In this document: positions 7,619-16,653 of the stretch, piece by piece
Position numbering within the stretch: the stretch's first letter is position 1
Layout of the letters: each line of letters opens with the position of its first letter
Assembly: GCA_024636635.1 (NCBI GenBank)
Contig: JAGXGV010000135.1
Coordinates: forward strand, 1-36,158
Source of the DNA: Puniceibacterium sp.
GTDB taxonomy: Bacteria; Pseudomonadota; Alphaproteobacteria; Rhodobacterales; Rhodobacteraceae
Direction of reading: 5' to 3'
Length of the DNA: 36,158 bases
Notes under the pieces: model-generated
Told to the model about the DNA's origin: nothing
The model's input: only the letters and a program-made list of their open reading frames with translations
Database searches by the model: none
Program-made: the position numbers and the translations under genes

Positions 7619-8658
7619 ATGTTCTTTGCCTCCGACAATTCCGGCCCCGTCCCGCCCCAGGTGCTGGATGCCCTGAACCGTGCCAACGACGGCCACAGCA
7701 TGGCTTACGGCGCCGATGCGCTCACCGATCAGGTGACACAGCAGATCCGCACCCTGTTCGAAGCCCCCGAGGCCGCGGTCCATCTGGTCGCCACCGGCAC
7801 CGCCGCCAATGCGCTCGCCCTCGCCACGCTCTGTCAGCCCTTCGACACGGTGTTCTGCTCTCCGATCGCCCATATCCACGAAGATGAATGCAACGCCCCG
7901 GAATTCTACACCGGCGGCGCCAAGCTTACGCTGGTTCCGGGCACGGACCGCATGACCCCGGACGCGCTGCGCTCCGCCATCAAGACCCAGGGCAACCGCG
8001 GCGTGCATGGCCCCCGGCGCGGCCCGGTCTCGATCACCCAGGTGACCGAACAGGGCAACCTTTACGATCTCGACACCCTGCGCGCCCTGACCACCGTCGC
8101 GCAGCATTACGGCCTGTCCGTGCATCTGGACGGCGCCCGCTTTGCCAATGCCTGCGTCGCCCTGAACTGCACGCCGGCCGAAATGACCTGGAAGGTCGGC
8201 ATCGACGTCGCCGTGTTCGGAGGCACCAAGAACGGGCTGATGGGGGTCGAAGCGGTGATCTTCTTCGATCCCGCCCTTGCCCGGGAATTTGAATTGCGCC
8301 GCAAGCGCGGCGCGCATCTGTTCTCCAAACACCGCTACCTCGCGGCGCAAATGGCCGCCTACCTTCAGGACGACCTCTGGCGCAGGCTCGCCGAAACTGC
8401 CAACGCCCGGTCCGCGCGGCTGCTGGCCGGGCTGACAAGCCGCGCGGACATCCGCAACGAGGCCGCGCCAACATGATCTTCGCCGCCCTGCCCCGGTCGG
8501 TCCACAAGGCTCTCAAGGCCGCCGGGGCGCAGTATCACCTGAGCGGCCGGCTCGACGGCCCGGACCCCGACGCCATGCTGACCGCACGTTTCGTCTGCGA
8601 CTGGTCCATCACCGAAGAGGCCATAGACACCTTCCTCGACCACCTGCACCGGGCCTGA
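7619..8658 (+). pseudogene. Low-specificity L-threonine aldolase, frameshifted near the C-terminus
   Basis: A PLP enzyme that splits threonine and allo-threonine into glycine and acetaldehyde. The first 285 codons carry every active-site element: H85 in HIHEDE, D171 in LDGAR, and the PLP lysine K204 in GGTKNG. The frame then hits TGA at 8474. The missing end of the fold continues at once in the +1 frame from about 8464 to 8658 (NMIFAALPRSVHKALKAAGAQY, then a SITEEAIDTFLDHL tail). One extra base around 8464-8470 would restore a protein of about 346 residues, the normal family length. This is either a real disruption of the C-terminal domain or a sequencing error in a GC-rich stretch. It follows ycgN with no gap. 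Confidence 0.85.
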
Positions 8659-8667
8659 CCCCACCCG

Positions 8668-8734
8668 CTTCTTCTTTTCGCAAATACCCCGGGGGAGTCG
8701 CGCATCGCGCGACGGGGGCAGCGCCCCCCTCAAC
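8668..8734 (+). repeat. Intergenic repeat A, copy 1
   Basis: Begins 10 nt after the threonine aldolase stop. Order of parts: CTTCTTCTTTT tract, CAAATACCCC, GGGGGA, hairpin GTCGCGC-ATC-GCGCGAC (8697-8713), hairpin GGGGGC-AGC-GCCCCC (8714-8728), then CAAC. It lies between convergent genes. Read on the minus strand, the hairpins are followed by CCCCGGGGTATTT, which could terminate hspQ transcripts. Confidence 0.85.
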
Positions 8735-8850
8735 ATCCGCAGGCAGCGCATCGCTAAAGCGGCCGCACGCAAACGTCGCGAAAGGCCCCTGAAACCCGCC
8801 GCGCTGTGTGTGCCTGTGCCACACACGACAGCCGCCAGCGGCGCGACGTT

Positions 8851-9177
8851 TCAATTCATCTGGAAATGCAGCTCATAGCTGCCATCTTCGAACGCCCCGA
8901 AAAGATCGGGAATGTCCGGATGGTCCACGGGCTCGCCCGAATAATCAGCCACCAGGTTCTGTTCCGACACATAGGCCACATAAAAACTCTGATCATTCTC
9001 GGCCAGCAGATGATAATAGGGCTGATCCTTCACCGGACGGCTATCCTCGGGGATCGCCTCGTACCACTCATCCGTGTTGCTGAACTCGGGATCGACGTCA
9101 AACACCACACCCCGGAAGGGATGTTTGCGGTGGCGGACAACCTGTCCAAGATGATATTTCGCACGCTGAGTATTCAT
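8851..9177 (-). CDS. hspQ: Heat shock protein HspQ (YccV-like)
   Basis: A 108-residue protein of the HspQ/YccV hemimethylated-DNA-binding-like family. It opens with AKYHLGQVVRHRKHPFRGVVFDVDPEF, the family signature, and has DQPYYHLLAENDQSFYVAYVSEQNL in the middle. In E. coli HspQ modulates Lon proteolysis and is heat-inducible; that role here is by homology. The ATG at 9177 (MNTQ) is preferred over the ATG at 9183 because AGAGG lies 9 nt before the former but only 3 nt before the latter. It stands alone and diverges from the lysozyme-like lipoprotein gene. Confidence 0.9.
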   Translation of the reverse strand: MNTQRAKYHLGQVVRHRKHPFRGVVFDVDPEFSNTDEWYEAIPEDSRPVKDQPYYHLLAENDQSFYVAYVSEQNLVADYSGEPVDHPDIPDLFGAFEDGSYELHFQMN

Positions 9178-9533
9178 GATCATTCGCCTCTACAGAGGAC
9201 TTCTAGACCTTTCAATGGCAGCTTGTCCAACTTTTACAAATTCCGGCGGAAACACACTGTGGTACCCATCGGTACAGTCCATGACGGCCCAGCGTCCCGA
9301 TCCTGTGCATCTGCCCTTATCATGGACCCGCGCGCGGGGATTGCAAGGGCGACAAACGGAGGACACCGGCCGCCCACCGCGGGATTGACACCGGTCGCCC
9401 CCGTGGGACTCCGGCGCAGAGCTCCGGGTCGCCTGCGCGGGAAACCGGTGCTTGATGGATTTGTGATTTCCTCCAGGACGCCGATCGGGTACACTACGTG
9501 AAAACAAAAGACGACAAAAAAAGCGAGAGGCAG
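9178..9533. other. Divergent intergenic region hspQ / SLT lipoprotein
   Basis: This 356-nt stretch has no credible gene; the frames crossing it lack family character and good ribosome sites. It must contain both divergent promoters. On the minus strand, TTGGAC and TCTAGA are spaced 17 nt apart about 30-60 nt before hspQ, a weak promoter candidate. An imperfect direct repeat (GACACCGG-CGCCC, units at 9362-9384 and 9387-9408) lies in the middle. Nothing else stands out. Confidence 0.5.
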
Positions 9534-10127
9534 ATGAGCAGAACTCTTCGCGCACTGGTGATCATGTTGCTGACGGCGTCCTGTGGCGGCGGTGGCGGAG
9601 ACTACTCCGCCCCCCGCGATCTGGACAACGCCTGCGCCATTGTCCAGGAGCGCCCCAAGTATACCCGTGCCTTCCGCGCGACCGAACGCAAATGGGGCGT
9701 GCCCATGCACGTCCAGATGGCGACGATCTATCAGGAAAGCAAATTCATCGGCGATGCCCGGACCCCGTTCCGCTATTCGCTCGGCGTGATTCCGACCGGG
9801 CGGCAAAGCTCTGCCTTCGGGTATTCGCAGGCGCTGGACGGCACCTGGGATGAATATCTGACCGCCACCGGCAAGCGCCGCGCCCGACGCGACAGCATCG
9901 ACGATGCCACGGATTTCATGGGCTGGTACATGGCACAGTCACGCAGTTCGCTGGGCATCCCCATGTGGGACGCCCGCAACCACTACCTCGCGTATCACGA
10001 AGGACGTACCGGCTATTCGCGCGGGTCCTTCAACAGCAAGGCATGGCTGGTGCGCGTCGCCGGCGAGGTCGGCCAGCGTGCGACCATCTACGAGGCGCAA
10101 CTGGTCGGATGCCGGGCCGCGCGCTAG
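9534..10127 (+). CDS. Lysozyme-like (SLT-domain) lipoprotein
   Basis: A 197-residue envelope protein. The N-terminus (MSRTLRALVIMLLTASC) is a lipoprotein signal with Cys17 as the probable lipidation site; Thr at -3 of the lipobox is unusual. A poly-glycine linker follows. The body resembles soluble lytic transglycosylases: the catalytic Glu is E68 in MATIYQESKF, followed by SSAFGYSQALDGTW, the equivalent of the GxMQ(L)xPxT region, and ARNHYLAYHEGRTGYSRG near the C-terminus. It probably cleaves peptidoglycan glycan strands. The ATG at 9534 has GAGAGG at ideal spacing; a GTG 36 nt upstream would put a lysine-rich stretch before the signal. It stands alone. Confidence 0.82.
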   Translation: MSRTLRALVIMLLTASCGGGGGDYSAPRDLDNACAIVQERPKYTRAFRATERKWGVPMHVQMATIYQESKFIGDARTPFRYSLGVIPTGRQSSAFGYSQALDGTWDEYLTATGKRRARRDSIDDATDFMGWYMAQSRSSLGIPMWDARNHYLAYHEGRTGYSRGSFNSKAWLVRVAGEVGQRATIYEAQLVGCRAAR

Positions 10128-10188
10128 CGATTGCGCACAAGACCGGTACCGCGCCGCCACTGGCCGCGCCGCGGCACCGGCCCCCGCC

Positions 10189-10289
10189 GGTTCGTTTTGG
10201 TCACCGGTTCGTTCTGGTCACCGGGTTGTTCTGGCCACCGGATTGTTCTGGCCACCGGGTTGTTCTGGCCCCGGATTGCTTTAGTCAGC
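10189..10289. repeat. 17-bp tandem repeat, six units
   Basis: Six consecutive units of 17 bp (one of 16) start at 10189, 10206, 10223, 10240, 10257 and 10273. The consensus is GGNTTGTTCTGGCCACC; the first two units read GGTTCGTT-TGGTCACC. The last unit is diverged and overlaps the stop codon of lolA. The array fills the gap between two convergent genes. Confidence 0.85.
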
Positions 10290-10884
10290 GGTTGCTCTTT
10301 GCCAGTTCGCTGCGCACATCGAACAACGCGTTGCTGACTTCGGTTTCGGTCAGATCACCCAGAACCACGGTGGTGGTCGATCCGTCGGCATCCCTGATGA
10401 TCCACTGGCGCAGCTGGACCGGGCCGCCGGTGAACTTCATCTCGATGCTACCGTATTCGGACCGCTTGGGGTCCTGGGCCAGCACCGTCGTGGCGGTGCC
10501 GTCATAGTTCATGCCCTGCACCATGTTCGCCTGACCCAGATTCACGTTGCGCGCCAGAATGATGCTCAGCGGGGTCTGGCTCAGCGGATAGCTTTCAGGC
10601 GCCCCGCCCAGCTTGCGGTCCAGAATGACCACCTGCCCCGAATTGGCCATTACCAACGCCTGTTCGGGCGGGTTGTATTCGAATCGCACACGTCCCGGGC
10701 GCTTGATGTAGATCGTCCCGGTCGAGATCGAGCCATCGCCGTTGATCTGGGTAAAGGCCCCCTTGGCCGACTGTAATTCGTTCAGATACGCCGAGATCTG
10801 GTTCAGCGACAGTTTTTCCGCTGCTGCGGGCAGGGCCGTGGCAAATGTCATGATCGCGGCGGTCATTAGGGCGGCAAGTTTCAT
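10285..10884 (-). CDS. lolA: Outer-membrane lipoprotein carrier LolA
   Basis: A periplasmic chaperone that ferries lipoproteins from the LolCDE complex to the outer membrane. The 199 residues begin with a signal peptide (MKLAALMTAAIMTFATALPAAA, cleavage after AAA). The mature part has LolA features: an N-terminal helix ISAYLNELQSAKGAFTQ, the strands STGTIYIKRPGRVRFEYNPP, and PLSIILARNVNL. The ATG at 10884 is preceded by AGGACAAAG; longer in-frame starts would prevent signal function. It lies downstream of ftsK on the same strand, a common order in this bacterial group, but separated by 360 nt containing two repeat elements. Confidence 0.88.
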   Translation of the reverse strand: MKLAALMTAAIMTFATALPAAAEKLSLNQISAYLNELQSAKGAFTQINGDGSISTGTIYIKRPGRVRFEYNPPEQALVMANSGQVVILDRKLGGAPESYPLSQTPLSIILARNVNLGQANMVQGMNYDGTATTVLAQDPKRSEYGSIEMKFTGGPVQLRQWIIRDADGSTTTVVLGDLTETEVSNALFDVRSELAKSNR

Positions 10885-11020
10885 TCTTTGTCCTGTCTGC
10901 TTTGTCTCAACTGGGGCAAGGATGCCCGGACCCGCCCGGATATGCGATATCAGCGGCCTGTAATTGGATAAAGGCACCCGGGCCCCAGGGGTCAAGAGGG
11001 CAGGCCGGTTCCCGCCCAAC

Positions 11021-11084
11021 GTTGGGGGCTCTGCCCCCGTCCGCCGTGGGCGGACTCCCCCGGGATATTTTTGACCCAGAGAAG
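11021..11084 (-). repeat. Intergenic repeat A, copy 2 (inverted)
   Basis: Read on the minus strand it matches copies 1 and 3: CTTCTCTGGGTCAAAAATAT, CCCGGGGGA, hairpin GTCCGCC-CAC-GGCGGAC (11039-11055), hairpin GGGGGC-AGA-GCCCCC (11024-11038), CAAC. The orientation follows the direction of ftsK and lolA. The first hairpin differs from the other copies on both arms yet still pairs fully. Confidence 0.82.
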
Positions 11085-11168
11085 CGGGAGGACCAGATGA
11101 GCAGGCAGCCGGATGAGCAGGCAGACGGTGCACCGTTGCGTCAGGAGCGTCAGGGTGCACAGCCAGCG

Positions 11169-11233
11169 CCGAGGCGACGGCACTCCGTCGCCGAGAAGAC
11201 AAGCGCGCGCGGCACGCGCGCTCCGCTGGATCA
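11169..11233. repeat. Intergenic repeat B, copy 1
   Basis: Structure on the plus strand: CCGA, hairpin GGCGACGG-CACT-CCGTCGCC, GAGAAGACA, hairpin GCGCGCG-GCA-CGCGCGC, CCGC, GGATCA. It ends 11 nt before the ftsK stop codon, that is, right after the gene as read on the minus strand. A second copy lies at 20762-20831 in the same orientation. Confidence 0.75.
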
Positions 11234-11244
11234 GCACTGGCGGA

Positions 11245-14200
11245 TCAGTTCTGCTCGGGCACCAGGATTTCGCGCTTGCCGACATGGTTGGCGGAGGACA
11301 CCACGCCCTCGTCCTCCATCTGCTCGACCAGGCGGGCGGCCTTGTTGTAGCCGATGGCCAGCTTGCGCTGGATGTAGGAGGTCGAACATTTGCGGTCCCT
11401 GATCACGATGGCGACCGCCGTGTCGTACAGGGCATCCTCGCCGTCCGTGTTGCCGCCGCTCCCGAGGCCCAGCACTGCGTCGATATCCGCCTCGCGGTCG
11501 TCATCCGGCCCCTCGACCACGCCACCGATGTAGTCGGGCGGGCCGAACGCCTTGAGGTGGTTCACCACTTCCTCGACCTCTTCGTCCGACACGAACGGCC
11601 CGTGACAGCGGATGATCTTGGACCCGCCGGCCATGTAGAGCATGTCGCCCATCCCAAGAAGCTGTTCGGCACCCATTTCGCCCAGAATGGTGCGCGAATC
11701 GATCTTGGACGTCACCTGAAACGAGATCCGGGTGGGAAAGTTCGCCTTGATCGTGCCGGTGATCACATCCACCGACGGGCGTTGCGTCGCCATGATGAGG
11801 TGGATTCCGGACGCGCGCGCCATCTGTGCGAGGCGCTGGATACAGGCCTCGATTTCCTTGCCTGCGACCATCATGAGGTCGGCCATCTCGTCCACGATGA
11901 CAACGATATAGGGCATCTTCTTCGGCTCGAACTCCTCGCTCTCGAAGATCGGCTCGCCGGTGTCGTCATCGAACCCGGTCTGGACGGTGCGCTCGAACAT
12001 CTCATTGCGGCTGAGCGCGTCGGCCACGCGGCCGTTGTAGCCGTCGATGTTGCGCACGCCCATCTTGGACATCTTGCGATACCGTTCTTCCATCTCGCCC
12101 ACGACCCATTTCAGGGCCACGACGGCCTTTTTCGGGTCCGTCACGACAGGCGACAGCAGGTGCGGGATGCCGTCATAAACCGACAGTTCCAGCATCTTGG
12201 GGTCGATCATGATAAGGCGGCAATCGGCCGGCGTCAGCTTGTAGAGCAGCGACAGGATCATCGTGTTGATCGCCACGGATTTGCCCGACCCGGTGGTGCC
12301 CGCGATCAGCAGGTGGGGCATCTTGGCAAGGTTTGCGACAACCGGATCGCCGCCGATGTCCTTGCCCAGTGCCAGCGGCAGTTTCTGGGTGCCGTCGCCG
12401 TAGTCGCGGCTGGACAGAATTTCGCGGAAACCGACCATTTCGCGGTTGTCGTTGGGCAGTTCGATGCCGATCACCGACCGGCCGGGCACGGTAGAGACCC
12501 GCGCCGACAGCGCCGACATCGACCGGGCGATGTCATCGGCCAGGCCGATCACGCGCGACGCCTTGAGCCCTGGCGCCGGTTCCAGTTCATACATCGTGAC
12601 CACAGGGCCGGGGCGGACCGACACGATTTCACCCTTGACCCCATAGTCGTCCAGCACGGATTCCAGCATCCGGGCGTTCTGCTCCAGCGATTCGTCCGAC
12701 AGGTGGTGCCGCTGGATCGTGTCGGGGTTCAGCAGCAGGCTGAGCGGGGGCAGTTCATAATCCGATCCGGACTGTTCCTCAAAAACCAGGCGCGGCTGGG
12801 ATTCCGCAACGGCCCGGCGCGACGGCTGGATCGGCTTGCGGACCGGTTGCTGCACCACCTTCTTGGGCGCAGCCACGGGGATCGCGGGGCGGGCGGCTTC
12901 GGGCCGATAAGACAGCGCATCGTAGTCCTCTGCACCATTGTCATCATCGTCCTCGCCGGTTGACGGCGTGGCGCGATAGGACAGCGCATCGGTTTCCTCG
13001 ATCTGCTCGAAGGGGGGCTCGTCGCGGCCCTCGTCTTCGTAGGCATCATCTTCGTAGGCATCGTCTTCGTAGGCATCGACTTCATCGACATAGATCGGCG
13101 CGGGGGGCACTGCGGCTCCGCGGCGCGCCACGGGCGACAGACCCGAGGCGACCGGCACGGCCCCGCTGCGCGAAGCGATCAATCCCGGGGCGGCGGCGGG
13201 CTGGGCGCGCGGCGCGGTCACCGGCGGTTCGGGCGGCAGCATCGACCCACGTGGCTGGGTTGACACGATCAGCGGCTCCGGGCGCCGTCCGCGGCCCTTG
13301 GTCAGCGGCATTTCCTCGGCGATGCGCGCTTCGGGGTTGGCGCAGATCCGCGACTTGATCACATCGGCGATCTTGGCCCGGATGCGGTCGTCGCCCGGCA
13401 TGTCCTGATCGAAGGCAACCGAGTCGGATTCGACCAGTTCCGGTTCCGGCATCTCTGTGCGCTTAATCAACTGCGGCATACGCGACAGAAAGCTGCCGCG
13501 TTCGGCCGGGGGGGGGGCGGGTTGCACAACCGGCTCTTCCTCCCGCGACGCAGAGGTGATGATGCGGCGGCGCATGGCAGGGGCCGGCACGGCCTCTTGC
13601 GCGGCGGCCCAGGCGATCGCCTCGGCCTCTTCCTGGCGGCGGCGTTCGCGGCGTTCGGCATGAGCCATCTGCATCGCCTGCGCCCCCTGCACGGCGCTGG
13701 ACGCCCCCCGGCCCAGAAGCGTCAGCAAGGTGGCATAGGCCATCACCAGGCTCATGATCAGGAACCGGGCCATGCCGCGCAGTTCCGGCGCGGTAAAGCC
13801 CAGAACGAAGGCGCCCATGATCGCGATCACCGCCCCCAGCGCCAGCATCAGCAGCTTCAGCCCCAAGCTGGGACCGACCGGCAGGATGTTCAGCAGCGTG
13901 CCCATCATCATGTCGCCGAACAGCCCGCCAAGGCCAAAGCTGTGGTTCCATTCCGGCCCCATCGGCTGACCGGCGGCATAAACCGCCGAAACGGCGACCC
14001 AGATCGGCGCGAAGATCAGGCAGGACACCGCGCGTTCCTCACCCCGGTGCACGACCATGCGCAACCCCCAGACGAACAGCGCAACGGCAAGGCCCCAGCT
14101 GCCCCAGCCGACGATCATGAACAACGGCGCGGCGATGGACGCACCGATCCGCCCCATCATGTTCTGCACCGGCGCGTCCGTCGCGGACAGAAAGCTGGGG

Positions 14201-14349
14201 TCATCCGGCGTGTAGGACGCGATCATCGCAGCCGCCATGACACCCAGAACCATCAGCAGGATGCCGATCAGTTCCTTGCCACGCTTTTCGATCGCCGCCT
14301 GCATGTCGCTGTCGAAAAGGGGATCGCGCCCCCGTGCCTGATATGCCAT
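11245..14349 (-). CDS. ftsK: DNA translocase FtsK
   Basis: A membrane-anchored ATPase that pumps chromosome-dimer DNA at the division septum. At 1034 residues it has all parts. Four membrane segments lie in about the first 200 residues ([35 protein letters not shown] and others). A long acidic/proline-rich linker with DDAYE repeats follows. The motor domain has Walker [10 protein letters not shown] and Walker [11 protein letters not shown]. The C-terminal winged-helix gamma domain ([33 protein letters not shown]) would read KOPS sites. The start at 14349 ([12 protein letters not shown]) has GAGG at 6 nt and matches the usual N-terminus; an ATG 57 nt upstream would add a lysine-rich extension. 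It follows an aminotransferase gene with a 46-nt gap. Confidence 0.95.
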   Translation of the reverse strand: MAYQARGRDPLFDSDMQAAIEKRGKELIGILLMVLGVMAAAMIASYTPDDPSFLSATDAPVQNMMGRIGASIAAPLFMIVGWGSWGLAVALFVWGLRMVVHRGEERAVSCLIFAPIWVAVSAVYAAGQPMGPEWNHSFGLGGLFGDMMMGTLLNILPVGPSLGLKLLMLALGAVIAIMGAFVLGFTAPELRGMARFLIMSLVMAYATLLTLLGRGASSAVQGAQAMQMAHAERRERRRQEEAEAIAWAAAQEAVPAPAMRRRIITSASREEEPVVQPAPPPAERGSFLSRMPQLIKRTEMPEPELVESDSVAFDQDMPGDDRIRAKIADVIKSRICANPEARIAEEMPLTKGRGRRPEPLIVSTQPRGSMLPPEPPVTAPRAQPAAAPGLIASRSGAVPVASGLSPVARRGAAVPPAPIYVDEVDAYEDDAYEDDAYEDEGRDEPPFEQIEETDALSYRATPSTGEDDDDNGAEDYDALSYRPEAARPAIPVAAPKKVVQQPVRKPIQPSRRAVAESQPRLVFEEQSGSDYELPPLSLLLNPDTIQRHHLSDESLEQNARMLESVLDDYGVKGEIVSVRPGPVVTMYELEPAPGLKASRVIGLADDIARSMSALSARVSTVPGRSVIGIELPNDNREMVGFREILSSRDYGDGTQKLPLALGKDIGGDPVVANLAKMPHLLIAGTTGSGKSVAINTMILSLLYKLTPADCRLIMIDPKMLELSVYDGIPHLLSPVVTDPKKAVVALKWVVGEMEERYRKMSKMGVRNIDGYNGRVADALSRNEMFERTVQTGFDDDTGEPIFESEEFEPKKMPYIVVIVDEMADLMMVAGKEIEACIQRLAQMARASGIHLIMATQRPSVDVITGTIKANFPTRISFQVTSKIDSRTILGEMGAEQLLGMGDMLYMAGGSKIIRCHGPFVSDEEVEEVVNHLKAFGPPDYIGGVVEGPDDDREADIDAVLGLGSGGNTDGEDALYDTAVAIVIRDRKCSTSYIQRKLAIGYNKAARLVEQMEDEGVVSSANHVGKREILVPEQN
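13031..13075. repeat. 15-bp coding tandem repeat in the ftsK linker
   Basis: Three near-identical 15-bp units encode successive DDAYE/EDDAY pentapeptides in the acidic linker of FtsK; a diverged fourth unit follows. The period keeps the frame, so repeat-number change would only lengthen or shorten the linker. Confidence 0.75.
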
Positions 14350-14395
14350 CTTCTGCCTCGCCTTGGTTTTCGGTTTTTTTGCTCTTGTTGCGGCC

Positions 14396-15577
14396 CTAGT
14401 CGCCATACAGACAATCCCGGAGCCGCCCGAGCCCGTCCTTCAATTCGTCCAAAGGGGCCACCATCGCGACGCGGACATAGCCTGCGCCGGGGTTGCCGTC
14501 TTTCGTGTCACGCGACAGATACGCACCGGGCAGCACCCGAACGCCGGTTTCCGTCCAGACCTTCAGCGCCGCGGTTTCACCATCCTCAACCGGCAGCCAC
14601 AGGAAAAATCCCGCTTCGGGCGGCAGATAGCCCGGCACATTGCCAAAGATCCGGTCTGCCACCGCGAATTTCTCCTGATAAAGGCGCCGGTTCACGGTCA
14701 CATGCGCCTCGTCGGCCCAGACCTTTTCAGCCACCTTTTGCAGCGGCAGCGGCAGCGGCGCCCCGGCATAGGCGCGCAACTGGCGGATTCGACTGATCGT
14801 TTCCGGGCCACCCGCAACAAACCCCGACCGCAACCCCGGCAGGTTCGACCGCTTGGACAGCGAATGGAAGATCACCACCCGTTCGGGGTCGGCCCCCATG
14901 TCACGCGCCACCTGCAAGGCGCCGATGGGCGGCGCGTCGCGGTAGATCTCGCAATAACACTCATCCGCGAGGATCTGGAAATCGTGCTTTTCGCCCAGCG
15001 CGATCAAGGTTTCCCAATAGGCCCGGTCGGCCACCGCGCCCTGCGGATTCGCAGGCGAGCACAGATAGGCCAGCGCCGTGCGGTCCAGCACATCGGGCGA
15101 AAGTCCTGCATAATCCGGCAGATGCCCGGTTTGCGCCGTTGCAGGCACAAAGACGGGCTCCGCCCCGACGCTGATCGCGGCGACCATGTAGACCTGATAG
15201 AACGGATTGGGCGTCAGCACGACCGGCTGGCGGCCATTCTTGGTTTCGGGGCACAACGCCATAGCGGCATTATACAGCCCCTCGCGCGTGCCGTTGACCG
15301 CCACAACCCCGGTTTCGGGGTCCACCGTGACGCCATAACGCCGGTGCAGCCAGGCGGCGATGGCGTCGCGCAGTTCCGGCGTGCCCTCGTTCGGGGGATA
15401 TTTGCCGAATCCCCCGGCGTTTTCGGCGATGATGCCGCTGATCCACTCGGGAAAGGCGTGTTTCGGCTCTCCTATGGTCATATGCGCAACGGGGCCGCCC
15501 GCGGGATGGGCGTCCAGAAGGTTCCGCAGGCGCGGAAACGCATAAGCCGGAAGGTTCGAGAACCGCTCGGGTAACAT
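14396..15577 (-). CDS. Class I/II pyridoxal-phosphate aminotransferase
   Basis: A cytoplasmic PLP enzyme of 393 residues with fold-type I features: [10 protein letters not shown] and the [15 protein letters not shown] region at the N-terminus, [24 protein letters not shown] (substrate-binding Asn), [11 protein letters not shown] (PLP-contacting Asp and Tyr) and the PLP lysine in [14 protein letters not shown]. Members in this position are often annotated as N-succinyldiaminopimelate aminotransferase (DapC-like) or simply as an aminotransferase; the substrate cannot be fixed from sequence. The ATG at 15577 has AGAGG 9 nt upstream; a TTG two codons earlier is less likely. It lies upstream of ftsK on the same strand. 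Confidence 0.88.
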   Translation of the reverse strand: MLPERFSNLPAYAFPRLRNLLDAHPAGGPVAHMTIGEPKHAFPEWISGIIAENAGGFGKYPPNEGTPELRDAIAAWLHRRYGVTVDPETGVVAVNGTREGLYNAAMALCPETKNGRQPVVLTPNPFYQVYMVAAISVGAEPVFVPATAQTGHLPDYAGLSPDVLDRTALAYLCSPANPQGAVADRAYWETLIALGEKHDFQILADECYCEIYRDAPPIGALQVARDMGADPERVVIFHSLSKRSNLPGLRSGFVAGGPETISRIRQLRAYAGAPLPLPLQKVAEKVWADEAHVTVNRRLYQEKFAVADRIFGNVPGYLPPEAGFFLWLPVEDGETAALKVWTETGVRVLPGAYLSRDTKDGNPGAGYVRVAMVAPLDELKDGLGRLRDCLYGD

Positions 15578-16047
15578 ATTCAACTGCCTCTGAATGCGGG
15601 ATCATGTGCGTCCCGCTTTCCGGCAGGATACGGAATGGCAGGCAGTTCGTCCAGAAAAAGCCGGGGGCTTTCGGGACCTGTGGCAGGAAAAACGCATCCG
15701 CCGGAACGTCCCTTCACCGCGGGCACCGACAATGCGGCCAAGCCTGCCCTCTGGCCCCCTCCCCTGCCCGAAAACTCCGCTGTGGATTCGGCACGCGGGC
15801 CCCCTGCCCCACCGCAGGCCCACGAAAATCACGTGCATTTCACGTCAAAGCTCAACGAATCCAGCGCCTTTTCATCCACCCGCCGCGGCGGCTTTGCGGG
15901 CGGCGCGGCCGCCACGGGCCAAATTCTCGCCCGACCGGCCGATGCAGTATCGTCATGCGATACCGGCACCCCGCGCTGGTCTGCCCGGTGACTGCGCGGT
16001 GACTGTGCCGCGCCTGGACGGCCTGCATTCAAGAACTCCGTCGCGCG

Positions 16048-16096
16048 CCCTGCCACCACAGGTGGCGCAATCCCCCTGCCACCACAGGTGGCGCAA
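16048..16096. repeat. 26-bp tandem repeat, two units, each a palindrome
   Basis: Two units of 23 bp (16048-16070 and 16074-16096, separated by 3 nt) each contain the perfect hairpin GCCACC-ACA-GGTGGC followed by GCAA. They end 30 nt before the marR operator. Possible roles are a terminator array or a protein-binding site pair. Confidence 0.8.
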
Positions 16097-16126
16097 ATGC
16101 CCCCCTTGATTTCCCCACTCTACATA

Positions 16127-16157
16127 GTAAGTGACCTATATAATATATCCCACTTAC
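16127..16157. promoter_or_regulatory. Probable MarR operator overlapping the -10 region
   Basis: A perfect 7-bp inverted repeat, GTAAGTG and CACTTAC, flanks a 17-nt AT-only-rich spacer (ACCTATATAATATATCC). The spacer contains TATAAT (16139-16144), a good -10 element, 30 nt before the marR ATG. A palindrome over the promoter of a marR gene is the usual layout for autorepression. Which protein binds is inferred. Confidence 0.65.
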
Positions 16158-16173
16158 GGAATCCTGACCCTCC

Positions 16174-16653
16174 ATGGCCCACAGCATCGACCCGGACAGC
16201 CTTGGCTTCCTGCTCAACGACCTTGCGCGCCTGATGCGCAGCACCTTCGAAGCCGAGATCGAGGCAGCGGCAATTCCCGTCACCCCCGCCGAGGCGCGGG
16301 TGCTTGCGCACATGTCGCGCGGCGGCGCGCTTCAGCAGACGCGCCTCGCCTGCCTGCTCGGCGTCGCTCCGATGAGCCTCAGCATCTTCATCGACCGGCT
16401 CGAAGCGGCAGGCCTTGTCGAACGCACCCCCGACCCGGCGGACCGCCGCGCCAAGCTGGTCAGCCTCACCCCCGCCGCTGACCCCGTGCTGACCCAGATC
16501 GCGCTGGCCGGCCGACGTGCCCGCGTGCTTGCCACCGACGGCATCGACGCCGCGGCACTGGACCGGTTCAGCGAAACCGCCCGCAGGATCCGCGACACCC
16601 TCGACACCGCACGCCGGTCGCGCGACGCCAACATCAGAAAGCAGACTTCATGA
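16174..16653 (+). CDS. MarR-family transcriptional regulator
   Basis: A 159-residue winged-helix regulator. The DNA-binding core runs from about 36 to 100: TPAEARVLAHMSRGG, LQQTRLACLLGVAPMSLSIFIDRLEAAGLVER (helix-turn-helix), then the wing DPADRRAKLVSLTPAA with the conserved D-x-R-R. N- and C-terminal helices form the dimer interface. It overlaps the efflux gene by ATGA, so the two form an operon. The palindrome at the promoter suggests the protein represses itself and the pump until a ligand, probably a small lipophilic or toxic molecule, binds. The ligand is unknown. Confidence 0.9.
   Translation: MAHSIDPDSLGFLLNDLARLMRSTFEAEIEAAAIPVTPAEARVLAHMSRGGALQQTRLACLLGVAPMSLSIFIDRLEAAGLVERTPDPADRRAKLVSLTPAADPVLTQIALAGRRARVLATDGIDAAALDRFSETARRIRDTLDTARRSRDANIRKQTS

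Larger units (their letters stand above)
10885..11244. other. Repeat-bearing gap between ftsK and lolA
   Basis: These 360 nt hold no credible gene. They contain an inverted copy of repeat A (11021-11084) and a copy of repeat B (11169-11233). Between them lies a small direct repeat GATGAGCAGGCAG (11098 and 11112 region). The lolA promoter should lie within about 100 nt of 10884. Confidence 0.6.
15578..16173. other. Gap between aminotransferase and marR
   Basis: This 596-nt stretch between two diverging genes holds no gene I can support. Open frames exist in several phases, but they are rich in Pro/Arg/Ala, lack ribosome sites and resemble no family. Contents seen: the aminotransferase promoter at the left end, a two-unit palindromic repeat (16048-16096), and the AT-rich marR operator (16127-16157). 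The remaining 450 nt show nothing clear. Confidence 0.55.

Noticed and set aside
10703-10716. FNR-like TTGAT-N4-ATCGT inside lolA
   Set aside because: Imperfect second half and located within coding sequence.
11113-12963. Plus-strand open frame of 616 codons opposite ftsK
   Set aside because: Antisense shadow of ftsK; His/Arg/Asp-rich with no family resemblance, and the minus-strand frame carries all FtsK motifs.
15594-16109. Small protein gene in the gap before marR
   Set aside because: Overlapping frames in all phases, Pro/Arg-rich, no ribosome site, and the frame runs through the palindromic repeats.
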